A program made the position numbers and the translations under genes. A stretch of 20,185 nucleotides of DNA, taken from Cytophagaceae bacterium UBA6715 (GTDB taxonomy: Bacteria > Bacteroidota > Bacteroidia > Cytophagales > Spirosomataceae). Below, in pieces: positions 13,849 to 20,185 of the stretch; the stretch's first letter is position 1, and each line of letters opens with the position of its first letter. The DNA is taken from positions 15,992 through 36,176 of the forward strand of contig DKIP01000060.1 of assembly GCA_002454335.1 (NCBI GenBank). Reading direction: 5' to 3'. The notes under the pieces are model-generated. The model did not search any database and was not told where the DNA came from. It saw nothing but the letters and a program-made list of their open reading frames with translations.

Positions 13849-15102
13849 ATGAATCCTTCGATTGCGATAATAGGTTTGGGCTATGTGGGATTTCCGCTGG
13901 CTGTGGAGTTTGGAAAGATTTATCCAACCTTGGGTTTTGATATCGACGCTTCGCGTATTGATGAATTAAAGTTGGGGGTGGATCGCACCCAAGAAGTTAG
14001 TGCTGCCCAATTAGCCGAATCGAAAAACTTGCGATTTTCTTCTCAAGTAGCGGATTTAGCGACTTGTAATACCTTTATTGTTACGGTTCCTACACCTATA
14101 GACCATTTCAAAAAGCCAGACTTGAGCCCCTTGTTAAAGGCATCTGAGATGATCGGAAAGGTCTTGAAAAAAGGTGACGTGGTGATTTACGAATCCACGG
14201 TTTATCCCGGTTGTACAGAAGAAGATTGCGTACCAGTGCTGGAGAAACATTCGGGATTGGTGTTTAATCAGGATTTTTTCTGTGGTTACTCGCCTGAGCG
14301 TATTAATCCAGGTGATAAGGTCAATACGTTAACGAAGATCAAAAAAGTTACATCAGGTTCTACACCAGAAATTGCGGAATGGGTAGATCAATTATACAAA
14401 TCGATTATCGTTGCCGGGACTCACAAGGCTTCTTCTTTAAAGGTAGCCGAAGCGAGTAAAGCGATTGAAAATGCCCAACGCGATGTTAATATTTCCTTTG
14501 TCAATGAGCTTTCCTTGATTTTTGACCGGATGGGCATTGATACGTCCGAGGTCTTAGAAGCTGCGGGAACCAAATGGAATTTCTTGAATTTTAAGCCCGG
14601 TTTAGTAGGCGGCCACTGTATTGGGGTCGATCCATACTATTTATTGCATAAGTCGGAGAGTTTGGGCTATTATCCGCAGGTTATTCTATCCGGCCGACGG
14701 GTGAATGATAACATGGGTATTTTTGTGGCGAATAAGTTGGTCAAATTACTCATTCAAAAAGGGAAGAAAATCGGCGGTGCCAAAACCTTAATGTTGGGCA
14801 TCACGTTCAAAGAAAACTGCCCGGATATTCGAAATTCGCGGGTAGTGGATATTTACAAGGAGTTAGTTGATTTCGGCATGGATGTTGATGTGTATGATCC
14901 TTGGGCGAATGCCAAAGAGGTTCAACATGAGCATGGAATTAGCCTTGTTTCGGAATTAGGCCAAGCCTATGATGCCATTGTGTTAACGGTGGCGCACCGG
15001 GAATTTTTGAATCTCGCCTTTGGCGAATTAAAAGCCAAAGACGGGGTGCTTTTTGATATCAAATCGATTTTAGATAAATCCATCGTAGACGCTCGATTAT
15101 AG
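13849..15102 (+). CDS. tviB: UDP-N-acetylglucosamine 6-dehydrogenase, TviB/WbpA-type
   Basis: An NAD-dependent nucleotide-sugar dehydrogenase of 417 residues that oxidises C6 of a UDP-HexNAc to the uronic acid for capsule or O-antigen. Visible: the N-terminal Rossmann site IIGLGYVGFPLA (residues 7-18), VTVPTPID and YESTVYPGCTEEDCVP, the NQDFFCGYSPERINPGDK block, and the catalytic cysteine C257 in GGHCIGVDPYY, then the C-terminal UDP-binding domain starting near GITFKENCPDIRNSR. The YPGCTEE and RINPGDK blocks resemble TviB-like UDP-GlcNAc dehydrogenases more than UDP-glucose dehydrogenases, but substrate choice is an inference and UDP-ManNAc remains possible. It lies one base from gmd and one base from upxY. 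Confidence 0.9.
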   Translation: MNPSIAIIGLGYVGFPLAVEFGKIYPTLGFDIDASRIDELKLGVDRTQEVSAAQLAESKNLRFSSQVADLATCNTFIVTVPTPIDHFKKPDLSPLLKASEMIGKVLKKGDVVIYESTVYPGCTEEDCVPVLEKHSGLVFNQDFFCGYSPERINPGDKVNTLTKIKKVTSGSTPEIAEWVDQLYKSIIVAGTHKASSLKVAEASKAIENAQRDVNISFVNELSLIFDRMGIDTSEVLEAAGTKWNFLNFKPGLVGGHCIGVDPYYLLHKSESLGYYPQVILSGRRVNDNMGIFVANKLVKLLIQKGKKIGGAKTLMLGITFKENCPDIRNSRVVDIYKELVDFGMDVDVYDPWANAKEVQHEHGISLVSELGQAYDAIVLTVAHREFLNLAFGELKAKDGVLFDIKSILDKSIVDARL

Positions 15103-15103
15103 G

Positions 15104-15574
15104 ATGGCCTGGTATGCGGTATACACCAAATCTCGTACAGAAAAAAAAGTTGCCCTACGCTTAAAAGAAGCAGGAATCGAGGCCTATTGTCCCGTAAATA
15201 AACGCGAAAAACAGTGGTCTGACCGTCGAAAAGTCACCGAGGAGCCACTTTTTCGTTCCTATGTTTTTGTCAACATTGATTTGGAAAAACAAAGCGCAAC
15301 GGTTCGTCGGACGCTAGGCGTTGTCAATTTTGTTTATTGGTTACAAAAGCCAGCGGTCATTCAAGACGACGAGATTCTGGCGATCCAACAATTTTTATCG
15401 GAGCATGCGGCCGTAGAGGTTTTTGGAAATACGCTCCAAGTGGGCGATGTTATCACGATTGATGCGGGTGCTTTGAAAGGCCAAAAGGCGGAAGTGATGG
15501 GGATTAAAAATCGGCACGAGGTGCGATTGCGCATAGACTCCTTAGGATTTGAGTTGGTGGCGAGGGTGGAGTAA
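15104..15574 (+). CDS. UpxY/RfaH-type NusG-paralogue transcription antiterminator
   Basis: A 156-residue NusG-like factor. The N-terminal NGN domain begins MAWYAVYTKSRTEKKV, with PLFRSYVFVNIDLE typical of specialised NusG paralogues, and a C-terminal KOW motif runs from about residue 107 (LQVGDVITIDAGALKGQKAEV). In Bacteroidota this family (UpxY) lets RNA polymerase read through long polysaccharide operons. UpxY genes usually stand first in the operon they control; here it is third, one base after the dehydrogenase gene, and is followed by a palindrome cluster and then wzi. Its target may be the downstream wzi region or a distant polysaccharide locus. Confidence 0.92.
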   Translation: MAWYAVYTKSRTEKKVALRLKEAGIEAYCPVNKREKQWSDRRKVTEEPLFRSYVFVNIDLEKQSATVRRTLGVVNFVYWLQKPAVIQDDEILAIQQFLSEHAAVEVFGNTLQVGDVITIDAGALKGQKAEVMGIKNRHEVRLRIDSLGFELVARVE

Positions 15575-15612
15575 ATTATACTATTTTCACTCCTCAGAAA
15601 GGTTCTTTTTAT

Positions 15613-15725
15613 AGCCCCAGACTTTAGTCTGGGGATCCCTAGGCTAAAGTCTAGGGTTATTAATTTAGCAGTTCGGAGTCTGCGAGTAGTATGCTCTTAG
15701 CCCCTAGACTAAAGCCTAGGGTTAA
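15613..15725. repeat. REP/BIME-like cluster of three related palindromes
   Basis: Three hairpin units lie in the upxY-wzi gap. Unit 1: CCCCAGACT (15615-15623), two-base loop, AGTCTGGGG (15626-15634), perfect 9-bp arms. Unit 2: CCCTAGGCT (15637-15645), AA, AGTCTAGGG (15648-15656), one G/T wobble. Unit 3: CCCTAGACT (15702-15710), AA, AGCCTAGGG (15713-15721), one mismatch. Unit 3 reversed and complemented equals unit 2 except for the two loop bases, so units 2 and 3 are an inverted pair, the layout of bacterial interspersed mosaic elements moved by RAYT transposases. No RAYT gene is in the window. As RNA, these would form strong hairpins downstream of upxY and could end, stabilise or pause transcripts. 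Confidence 0.85.
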
Positions 15726-15783
15726 TCAACGCCACAGAATTGTTCATACTTTTTTCGTATTTTGCGTACCTAAACCCTTTTTC

Positions 15784-17220
15784 ATGCGTCTTCGCGCAAT
15801 TTCATTTCTTTTATTGTTCAGCTTGTGCGCGAAAGCTCAGGATAAAATTGGTCCTAGCCTAGAATTAGGTATGGGGCTAACTTCGGGGACTTATACGCCC
15901 TTCTGGTTACGTGCCAATCAATATGGCGCCGTTCCCACGAAAGAAAGTTATGGTACCGCAGCCATTGCGCTCAGCGATTTTGTTCAAGTAAATAAACGAT
16001 ACAGCTGGGGGTATGGAGTTCGTGGATTGGTCAATCTAACGGAGACCCAAGCGGACGTTTTATTGCAAGAAGCCTATCTCAAAGGCAAAATGGGCATCTT
16101 TGAATTACAGGCTGGCCGAAAAAAACAGATTCAAGGGTTAGCTGATTCCACGCTTAGTTCGGGCTCTTTTATTTGGTCAGGAAATGCATTACCCATGCCC
16201 ATGATTAATTTGGTTGTCAATGATTACTGGGCCCCCACATTTGTAAATGATGTCGTAGGTTTCAAAGGGAATTTCGCTCATGGTTGGTTTGGTAATCAAC
16301 GTAGCGATGTGGCTGATTTTTATTTGCATCAAAAGTCATTCTATGGCCGATTAGGCAAGCCTAATTGGCTCATCAAATTTTACGGAGGATTCAATCACCA
16401 AGTTCAATGGGGTGGAACGCTAAAATATGCTGACCCAGGAAATTTCTCGGCGAAAAACGGCAAAATTGCGAGCAGTCTAAAAGACTATTTGTATATCATC
16501 ACAGGCCAAAGTATGAATGTAGTAGGCGGTGACACGGCAACTTATGGAATCAATGATGGATGGAATCGTTTGGGAAATCACCTCGGTACCGTAGATGTGG
16601 GGATGGAAGTTGATTGGAATAAAGCAAAGTTATTTTTCTATCGCCAAAGTATTTATGAGGACGGTTCCTTGTATTATGGCAATAATATTACAGACGGATT
16701 GCACGGTATTTCGTTTAGCCGCAAGTCTGATCAAGGAATTACCAAGGTGGTTGTGGAATACCTAAACACGACGTCCCAAGGAGGATCTGTGTTTAATAAT
16801 TCCGATGTAAATCGAGGATTAGATAATTACTTTAATAATGCCGTTTATCGGGAAGGTTGGACATATGCTGATCATGGAATAGGAACGCCCATGATGACGT
16901 TGGATTCTGAAACCGATTTAACAAATACAGATTTCATTGCGTATGACAATAATCGCGTGGAATCGTTTTATGTGGGAATAGAAGCCAAACTAGGCGAAAA
17001 TTCTTTCTTACTACGTGGATCTTTATCCAATTCAATTGGCTGGTTTGGTATCGAGCACATCCCAGTCAAAAAGCAATATTCCGTGGGATTACAATGGCAA
17101 CGACCGGTCCAACTGATGGGATACAATGCCCAACTCAAGGCGTCATTTGGCGCCGACAAAGGTGTTTGGAAACCCGATGTGATCGGGGGAAATGTCTCGT
17201 TGGTTTTGCCATTGAACTAG
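15784..17220 (+). CDS. Capsule assembly Wzi family outer-membrane protein
   Basis: A 478-residue predicted outer-membrane beta-barrel. The family anchors or assembles capsular polysaccharide at the outer membrane. A signal peptide (residues 1-18, cleavage after AKA with Gln next) is clear from ATG 15784. The frame extends to 15691, but that would start inside a palindrome repeat and add 31 non-signal residues. The mature protein begins with a Wzi-like region: the FWLRANQYGAVP motif, alternating aromatic strands, and LQAGRKKQIQGLADSTLSSG. A TTG (15740-15742) and TATTTTG (15758-15764) upstream are a weak candidate promoter. It fits functionally with gmd, the UDP-sugar dehydrogenase and upxY. 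Its TAG stop shares CTAG with the convergent gene. Confidence 0.85.
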   Translation: MRLRAISFLLLFSLCAKAQDKIGPSLELGMGLTSGTYTPFWLRANQYGAVPTKESYGTAAIALSDFVQVNKRYSWGYGVRGLVNLTETQADVLLQEAYLKGKMGIFELQAGRKKQIQGLADSTLSSGSFIWSGNALPMPMINLVVNDYWAPTFVNDVVGFKGNFAHGWFGNQRSDVADFYLHQKSFYGRLGKPNWLIKFYGGFNHQVQWGGTLKYADPGNFSAKNGKIASSLKDYLYIITGQSMNVVGGDTATYGINDGWNRLGNHLGTVDVGMEVDWNKAKLFFYRQSIYEDGSLYYGNNITDGLHGISFSRKSDQGITKVVVEYLNTTSQGGSVFNNSDVNRGLDNYFNNAVYREGWTYADHGIGTPMMTLDSETDLTNTDFIAYDNNRVESFYVGIEAKLGENSFLLRGSLSNSIGWFGIEHIPVKKQYSVGLQWQRPVQLMGYNAQLKASFGADKGVWKPDVIGGNVSLVLPLN

Positions 17221-18452
17221 CCAAAGAACAAATAGCTCACCCAAATTGCCGTGGCGATTCCCACAAAATCTGCAAATAATCCTGCCCATAAGGTGTAGCG
17301 AATATTACGCACTTGAACCGATCCGAAATACAAAGCTACCACGTATAAAACGGTTTCTGCTGAACCTTGGAATACACAAGACAAGCGTCCCACAAACGAA
17401 TCTGATCCGAAAGTTTTCATCGTATCAATCATCATCGCGCGCGATCCGCTGCCACTCACGGGGTGTAATAAAGCGGTAGGCATGGCATCCACCCAGCGGT
17501 TGTCGATGCCCGACAAATCCACCAAGTATTTGATTCCGTCCACCATATAGCCCAAAACGCCCGAATTACGCAGGCAAGAAATTGCGACTAATAGTCCCAC
17601 TAAATAAGGAATGACTTTCACGGAAGTCTCAAAACCACCTTTTGCGCCCTCCACAAATGTTCCGAAAATGTCGATTTTCTTACGCATTCCCGCGGCAATG
17701 AAGGAGAAAATCAGCAAGAATAGAAAGCCATTGGAGAAGACTTTAGACTGCATTTCGATCGCCTCTTTGGGCAAAGAGCTGAAGTACCATAATATGGCCC
17801 CGAGAAAGGCGGTTAGGCCGGCCAACCAGGCAAAAAGTACCGGTTCTAATAAGTTGATTTTCTGTTTGATGGATACAAAAATCAGACCCGTAATCGTCGT
17901 CGCATAGGTTGCCATGAGGCAAGGAATGAAGATATCCGAGGCGTCCTGCGCCCCGTAAATGGCCCGTTGGGCCATAATACTCAAGGGAATCAACACGGGG
18001 CCTGCGGAATGCAGAACCAAGAACATAATTTGTGAATTGGAGGCCGTATCTTTATCGGGGTTTACTTCTTGTAAACTTTGCATCGCTTTCAGCCCAAAAG
18101 GCGTTGCCGCATTATCCAACCCCAACAAATTAGCCGAAAAATTCATGATCATTTGCCCGTGGACCGGATGGTCTTTGGGAATTTCTGGAAACAAACGAGT
18201 GAAAAAGGGTCCGATGCGTTTGGCTAAAAATTGAATCGCTCCCGCCTTCTCTCCTACTTGTAAGATGCCCATGAAAAAAGTCATGACACCTGCCAAAGGC
18301 AAGGCGATTTTCATCACGGCTAATTCCGCGGAATCGAACATGCCATCCACGAGGATTTTGAATATTTCGGCATTCCCCAAGAAGAGATATTGAATAATTG
18401 CGACCACAAAAGCCACACCGAAGAATAAAAACCAAATCCAATTTAATGCCAT
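17217..18452 (-). CDS. SpmA-SpmB fusion (nucleoside-recognition/Gate domain) membrane protein
   Basis: A 411-residue polytopic inner-membrane protein. The N-terminal half carries the SpmA-type segment NFSANLLGLDNAATPFGLKAM (residues 104-124). The C-terminal half carries the SpmB-type HPVSGSGSRAMM (330-341) and FQGSAETVLYV. In Bacillus these are two separate spore-maturation proteins linked to core dehydration; in non-sporulating Bacteroidota they occur fused and their role is unknown, probably transport (Gate domain). The gene is convergent with wzi, with stops overlapping in CTAG, and its 5' end is 46 bases from the divergent dipeptidase gene. Family call is firm, function is not. Confidence 0.88.
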   Translation of the reverse strand: MALNWIWFLFFGVAFVVAIIQYLFLGNAEIFKILVDGMFDSAELAVMKIALPLAGVMTFFMGILQVGEKAGAIQFLAKRIGPFFTRLFPEIPKDHPVHGQMIMNFSANLLGLDNAATPFGLKAMQSLQEVNPDKDTASNSQIMFLVLHSAGPVLIPLSIMAQRAIYGAQDASDIFIPCLMATYATTITGLIFVSIKQKINLLEPVLFAWLAGLTAFLGAILWYFSSLPKEAIEMQSKVFSNGFLFLLIFSFIAAGMRKKIDIFGTFVEGAKGGFETSVKVIPYLVGLLVAISCLRNSGVLGYMVDGIKYLVDLSGIDNRWVDAMPTALLHPVSGSGSRAMMIDTMKTFGSDSFVGRLSCVFQGSAETVLYVVALYFGSVQVRNIRYTLWAGLFADFVGIATAIWVSYLFFG

Positions 18453-18498
18453 AGGGTCGAGGAAATTTGGTTAAATTTAGGCAAAATCTCCGATTATT

Positions 18499-19167
18499 AT
18501 GCGAACGATTGCCTTAGTCCTCCTCTCCTTTGCTGCCTGGGCACAAAAAACGACCTGTTCCTATGAGCTTGCCATGGAAAAACAAGGCTTGCTTGAGGTT
18601 ACATCGAATGCCCCTGGGGTATTGGTGGAATTGAAATATGGGACTGTTGACAATTTCATGGGCAAGGATGTTTATGGTTGTCTGAGACATGCTTATGTTC
18701 AAAAGCCGGTCATGGCGATGCTTCAACAAGCGCAGGCTGCTCTAGAAAAGAAACATCCAGGGTTTCATTTATTGATTTACGATGCTGCACGTCCCCTATC
18801 CATTCAATGGATTTTGTGGAATACGTTGACACAATATCCTCCCGCTGAGCGTCAAAAATACGTAGCGGATCCCAAGCAACATTCCATTCATAATTATGGA
18901 TCTGCTTTGGATTTAACGGTGGCGGATGCGAACGGAAAGCCCTTGGATATGGGAACGAAATATGATTTTTTTGGTGAATTAGCTTATCCTTCCAAAGAGC
19001 AAGCTTTTTTGGCATCGGGGAAATTGAGTCCAATAGCCTATCAAAACCGATTGATTTTGCGGGAAGCCATGCAAGCTGCGGGCTTTATGCGGATTGAATT
19101 TGAGTGGTGGCACTTTAATGCTTTTTCGCGTGCGGAGGCGAAACGCCGTTTCCCTGTTGTGCAGTAA
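18499..19167 (+). CDS. Periplasmic D-alanyl-D-alanine dipeptidase, VanX/M15D family
   Basis: A 222-residue zinc dipeptidase that hydrolyses D-Ala-D-Ala, likely in cell-wall turnover rather than vancomycin resistance. A signal peptide (MRTIALVLLSFAAWA, then Gln) places it in the periplasm, as for DdpX-like rather than cytoplasmic VanX enzymes. Active-site residues are complete: DAARP (R98), SIHNYGSALD (H131, D138) and EWWHF (E202, H205). There is no vanA/vanH-like ligase or dehydrogenase nearby. A TAAATTTA at 18472-18479 is one base off the -7 consensus and is a possible promoter between the divergent genes. Confidence 0.92.
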   Translation: MRTIALVLLSFAAWAQKTTCSYELAMEKQGLLEVTSNAPGVLVELKYGTVDNFMGKDVYGCLRHAYVQKPVMAMLQQAQAALEKKHPGFHLLIYDAARPLSIQWILWNTLTQYPPAERQKYVADPKQHSIHNYGSALDLTVADANGKPLDMGTKYDFFGELAYPSKEQAFLASGKLSPIAYQNRLILREAMQAAGFMRIEFEWWHFNAFSRAEAKRRFPVVQ

Positions 19168-19263
19168 TCGCGGATTTTATCAGCGACTCTTGCCGTTTAT
19201 CCAAAAATCAAACTTGCACAAAACGCATTTGTGTATTATTGTGAACTAATTCTATCGACGCCT

Positions 19264-20185
19264 ATGTCAATTAAAAAATACCTTTCGCTTACCTTGTTGG
19301 CAGGATTGTCCTGGGTAGCTCACGCGCAGACCGCCATTCAAGGCAATGCGCAGGTGGTTCATTTGAGTTTAAGTCAAGCCGTGGACATCGCGCTGCAGCA
19401 TAATTTGACGGTGAAGTCTTATGAGGTAAGTTTGAAGAATGCGGAGTTAACTTACCAACAATCGAAATACAATCAATTGCCATCTTTGGGGGGAAATATT
19501 AATCAGGCGGCGAGTTTTGGTCGGTCGATTAACCCGTATACCAATGGTTACGATTCACGCAATATCAATTACAATAACATAGGTTTGAATGCGAGTTTGA
19601 CCCTTTTTAATGGTGGTCAGTTACGTCATACGGTCTTGCAAAATGAATATGCCTTGAAGGCAACACAGCAGGATTTGCTTTCGATGCGGGAAAATATTGC
19701 TTTGCAGGTGGTGCTTTCGTATTTGTCTATTTTGAATGCGGAAGATCAGTTATCGATTGCCAAAGCGCAGACGGAAATCACCAAATTACAGATTGAGCGT
19801 ACGCAGAAATTAGTGACTGCAGGTACTTTGCCGATATCGAATGTCTTGGATTTGAAGGCGCAGTTGGCCAATGAAGAATCCAATGTCGTGTCATTCCAAA
19901 GCACCTTGGATATTAACAAATTGACCTTGCAACAATTATTGAATGATTCGAGCATTCAGGCATTTGATTTGCAACGGATTCAAGTGCCGGTTCCTTCCTC
20001 GAAGGCTTATGATGTATCGGTTGATGCGATTTATGCCAAAGCCTTGGAAATTCAGCCTTTGGTTCGTGCTGCGGATTTCCGGGTACAAGGAGCGGCAAAG
20101 AGTGTGGATGTGGCGAAAGCCTTTCGCCTCCCTACCCTATCGATGAGTGGAAGCTGGTCGGCGAATCAATCCAACGCCTTAAAGA
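19264..20185 (+). CDS. TolC-family outer-membrane efflux protein (5' part only)
   Basis: The first 307 codons of an outer-membrane factor for a tripartite efflux pump or type I secretion system; it runs off the right edge without a stop. The signal peptide is residues 1-21 (ends AHA, Gln next). Then LSLSQAVDIALQHN is the TolC-repeat opening. It continues with long helical segments (KNAELTYQQSKYNQLPSL, LQIERTQKLVTAGTLPISNVLDLKAQLANEES), the hallmark of the periplasmic tunnel, and a second helical hairpin begins near residue 260 (VDAIYAKALEIQPLVRAADF). Partner RND and adaptor genes would be expected further right. The 96-base gap before it holds a weak TTG (19214-19216)...TATTATTG (19234-19241) promoter candidate and no clear terminator. 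Confidence 0.93.
   Translation, partial: MSIKKYLSLTLLAGLSWVAHAQTAIQGNAQVVHLSLSQAVDIALQHNLTVKSYEVSLKNAELTYQQSKYNQLPSLGGNINQAASFGRSINPYTNGYDSRNINYNNIGLNASLTLFNGGQLRHTVLQNEYALKATQQDLLSMRENIALQVVLSYLSILNAEDQLSIAKAQTEITKLQIERTQKLVTAGTLPISNVLDLKAQLANEESNVVSFQSTLDINKLTLQQLLNDSSIQAFDLQRIQVPVPSSKAYDVSVDAIYAKALEIQPLVRAADFRVQGAAKSVDVAKAFRLPTLSMSGSWSANQSNALK

Noticed and set aside
15613..15725. CRISPR array
   Set aside because: The units are short palindromes in opposite orientations with irregular spacing and no uniform repeat-spacer pattern or cas genes.
15691..15783. Longer Wzi start at 15691
   Set aside because: It begins just ahead of a palindromic repeat unit and places 31 non-signal residues before an obvious signal peptide. 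ATG 15784 is the sensible start.
19289..19483. Small antisense frame opposite the TolC gene start
   Set aside because: It mirrors the coding sequence of a well-supported gene and has no recognisable motif. The other antisense frames over mnmG, gmd, wzi and the SpmA-SpmB gene were rejected for the same reason.

Overview
The window looks like a chromosomal segment of a member of the Bacteroidota, probably a Cytophagales-type bacterium. The sequence is AT-leaning and genes have almost no Shine-Dalgarno sites. Several gaps carry the phylum's TAnnTTTG -7 promoter motif. The gene content is also typical of the phylum: a fused SpmA/SpmB protein, a Big_5-type lipoprotein, an UpxY-type NusG paralogue, a Wzi capsule protein and a PolB-like exonuclease. 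Three secreted proteins have Ala-X-Ala signal-peptide ends followed by Gln. The genus is not determined.

The central feature is what I read as the chromosomal replication origin, in the 487-base gene-free gap 10410-10896. It holds six exact TTATNCACA DnaA boxes, at least seven near-matches and an AT-rich unwinding-type stretch. No dnaA gene is in the window. Two exact 16-bp parS centromere sites (4439-4454 and 6020-6035) lie 4.4-6 kb to the left. Base composition of the + strand changes from A/C-leaning on the left to strongly G/T-rich on the right, as expected where two replichores meet.

Layout. 1-557: 5' part of a DEAD-box RNA helicase (minus strand), divergent from 693-3711, a tight run of a ClC-type anion transporter, an M14 zinc carboxypeptidase and a NeuD/PglD-like acyltransferase. 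5158-3706 (minus): lipB and a PolB-like 3'-5' exonuclease, overlapping, with the first parS inside lipB. 5229-10409 (plus): yraN, ybeY, the second parS, mnmG (gidA), a SAM methyltransferase and an Ig-like lipoprotein, a mostly housekeeping RNA-modification/maturation run pointing at the origin. 10410-10896: oriC. 10897-12672: long-chain acyl-CoA synthetase. 12771-15574: a compact gmd - UDP-HexNAc 6-dehydrogenase - upxY operon. 15613-15725: a cluster of three related palindromes (REP/BIME-like). 15784-17220: Wzi capsule assembly protein. 18452-17217 (minus): SpmA-SpmB fusion membrane protein. 18499-19167: periplasmic VanX-like D-Ala-D-Ala dipeptidase. 19264 to the end: 5' part of a TolC-family outer-membrane efflux protein.

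Genes 12771-17220 belong together as a polysaccharide (capsule/exopolysaccharide) module: two nucleotide-sugar enzymes, a polysaccharide-operon antiterminator and an outer-membrane capsule protein, but no glycosyltransferase, flippase or polymerase. There are no tRNA or rRNA genes, CRISPR arrays or transposase genes. I found no wholly new defence or mobile system. The most notable items are the dnaA-less origin with nearby parS sites, the parS abutting the mnmG start, and the palindrome cluster between upxY and wzi.
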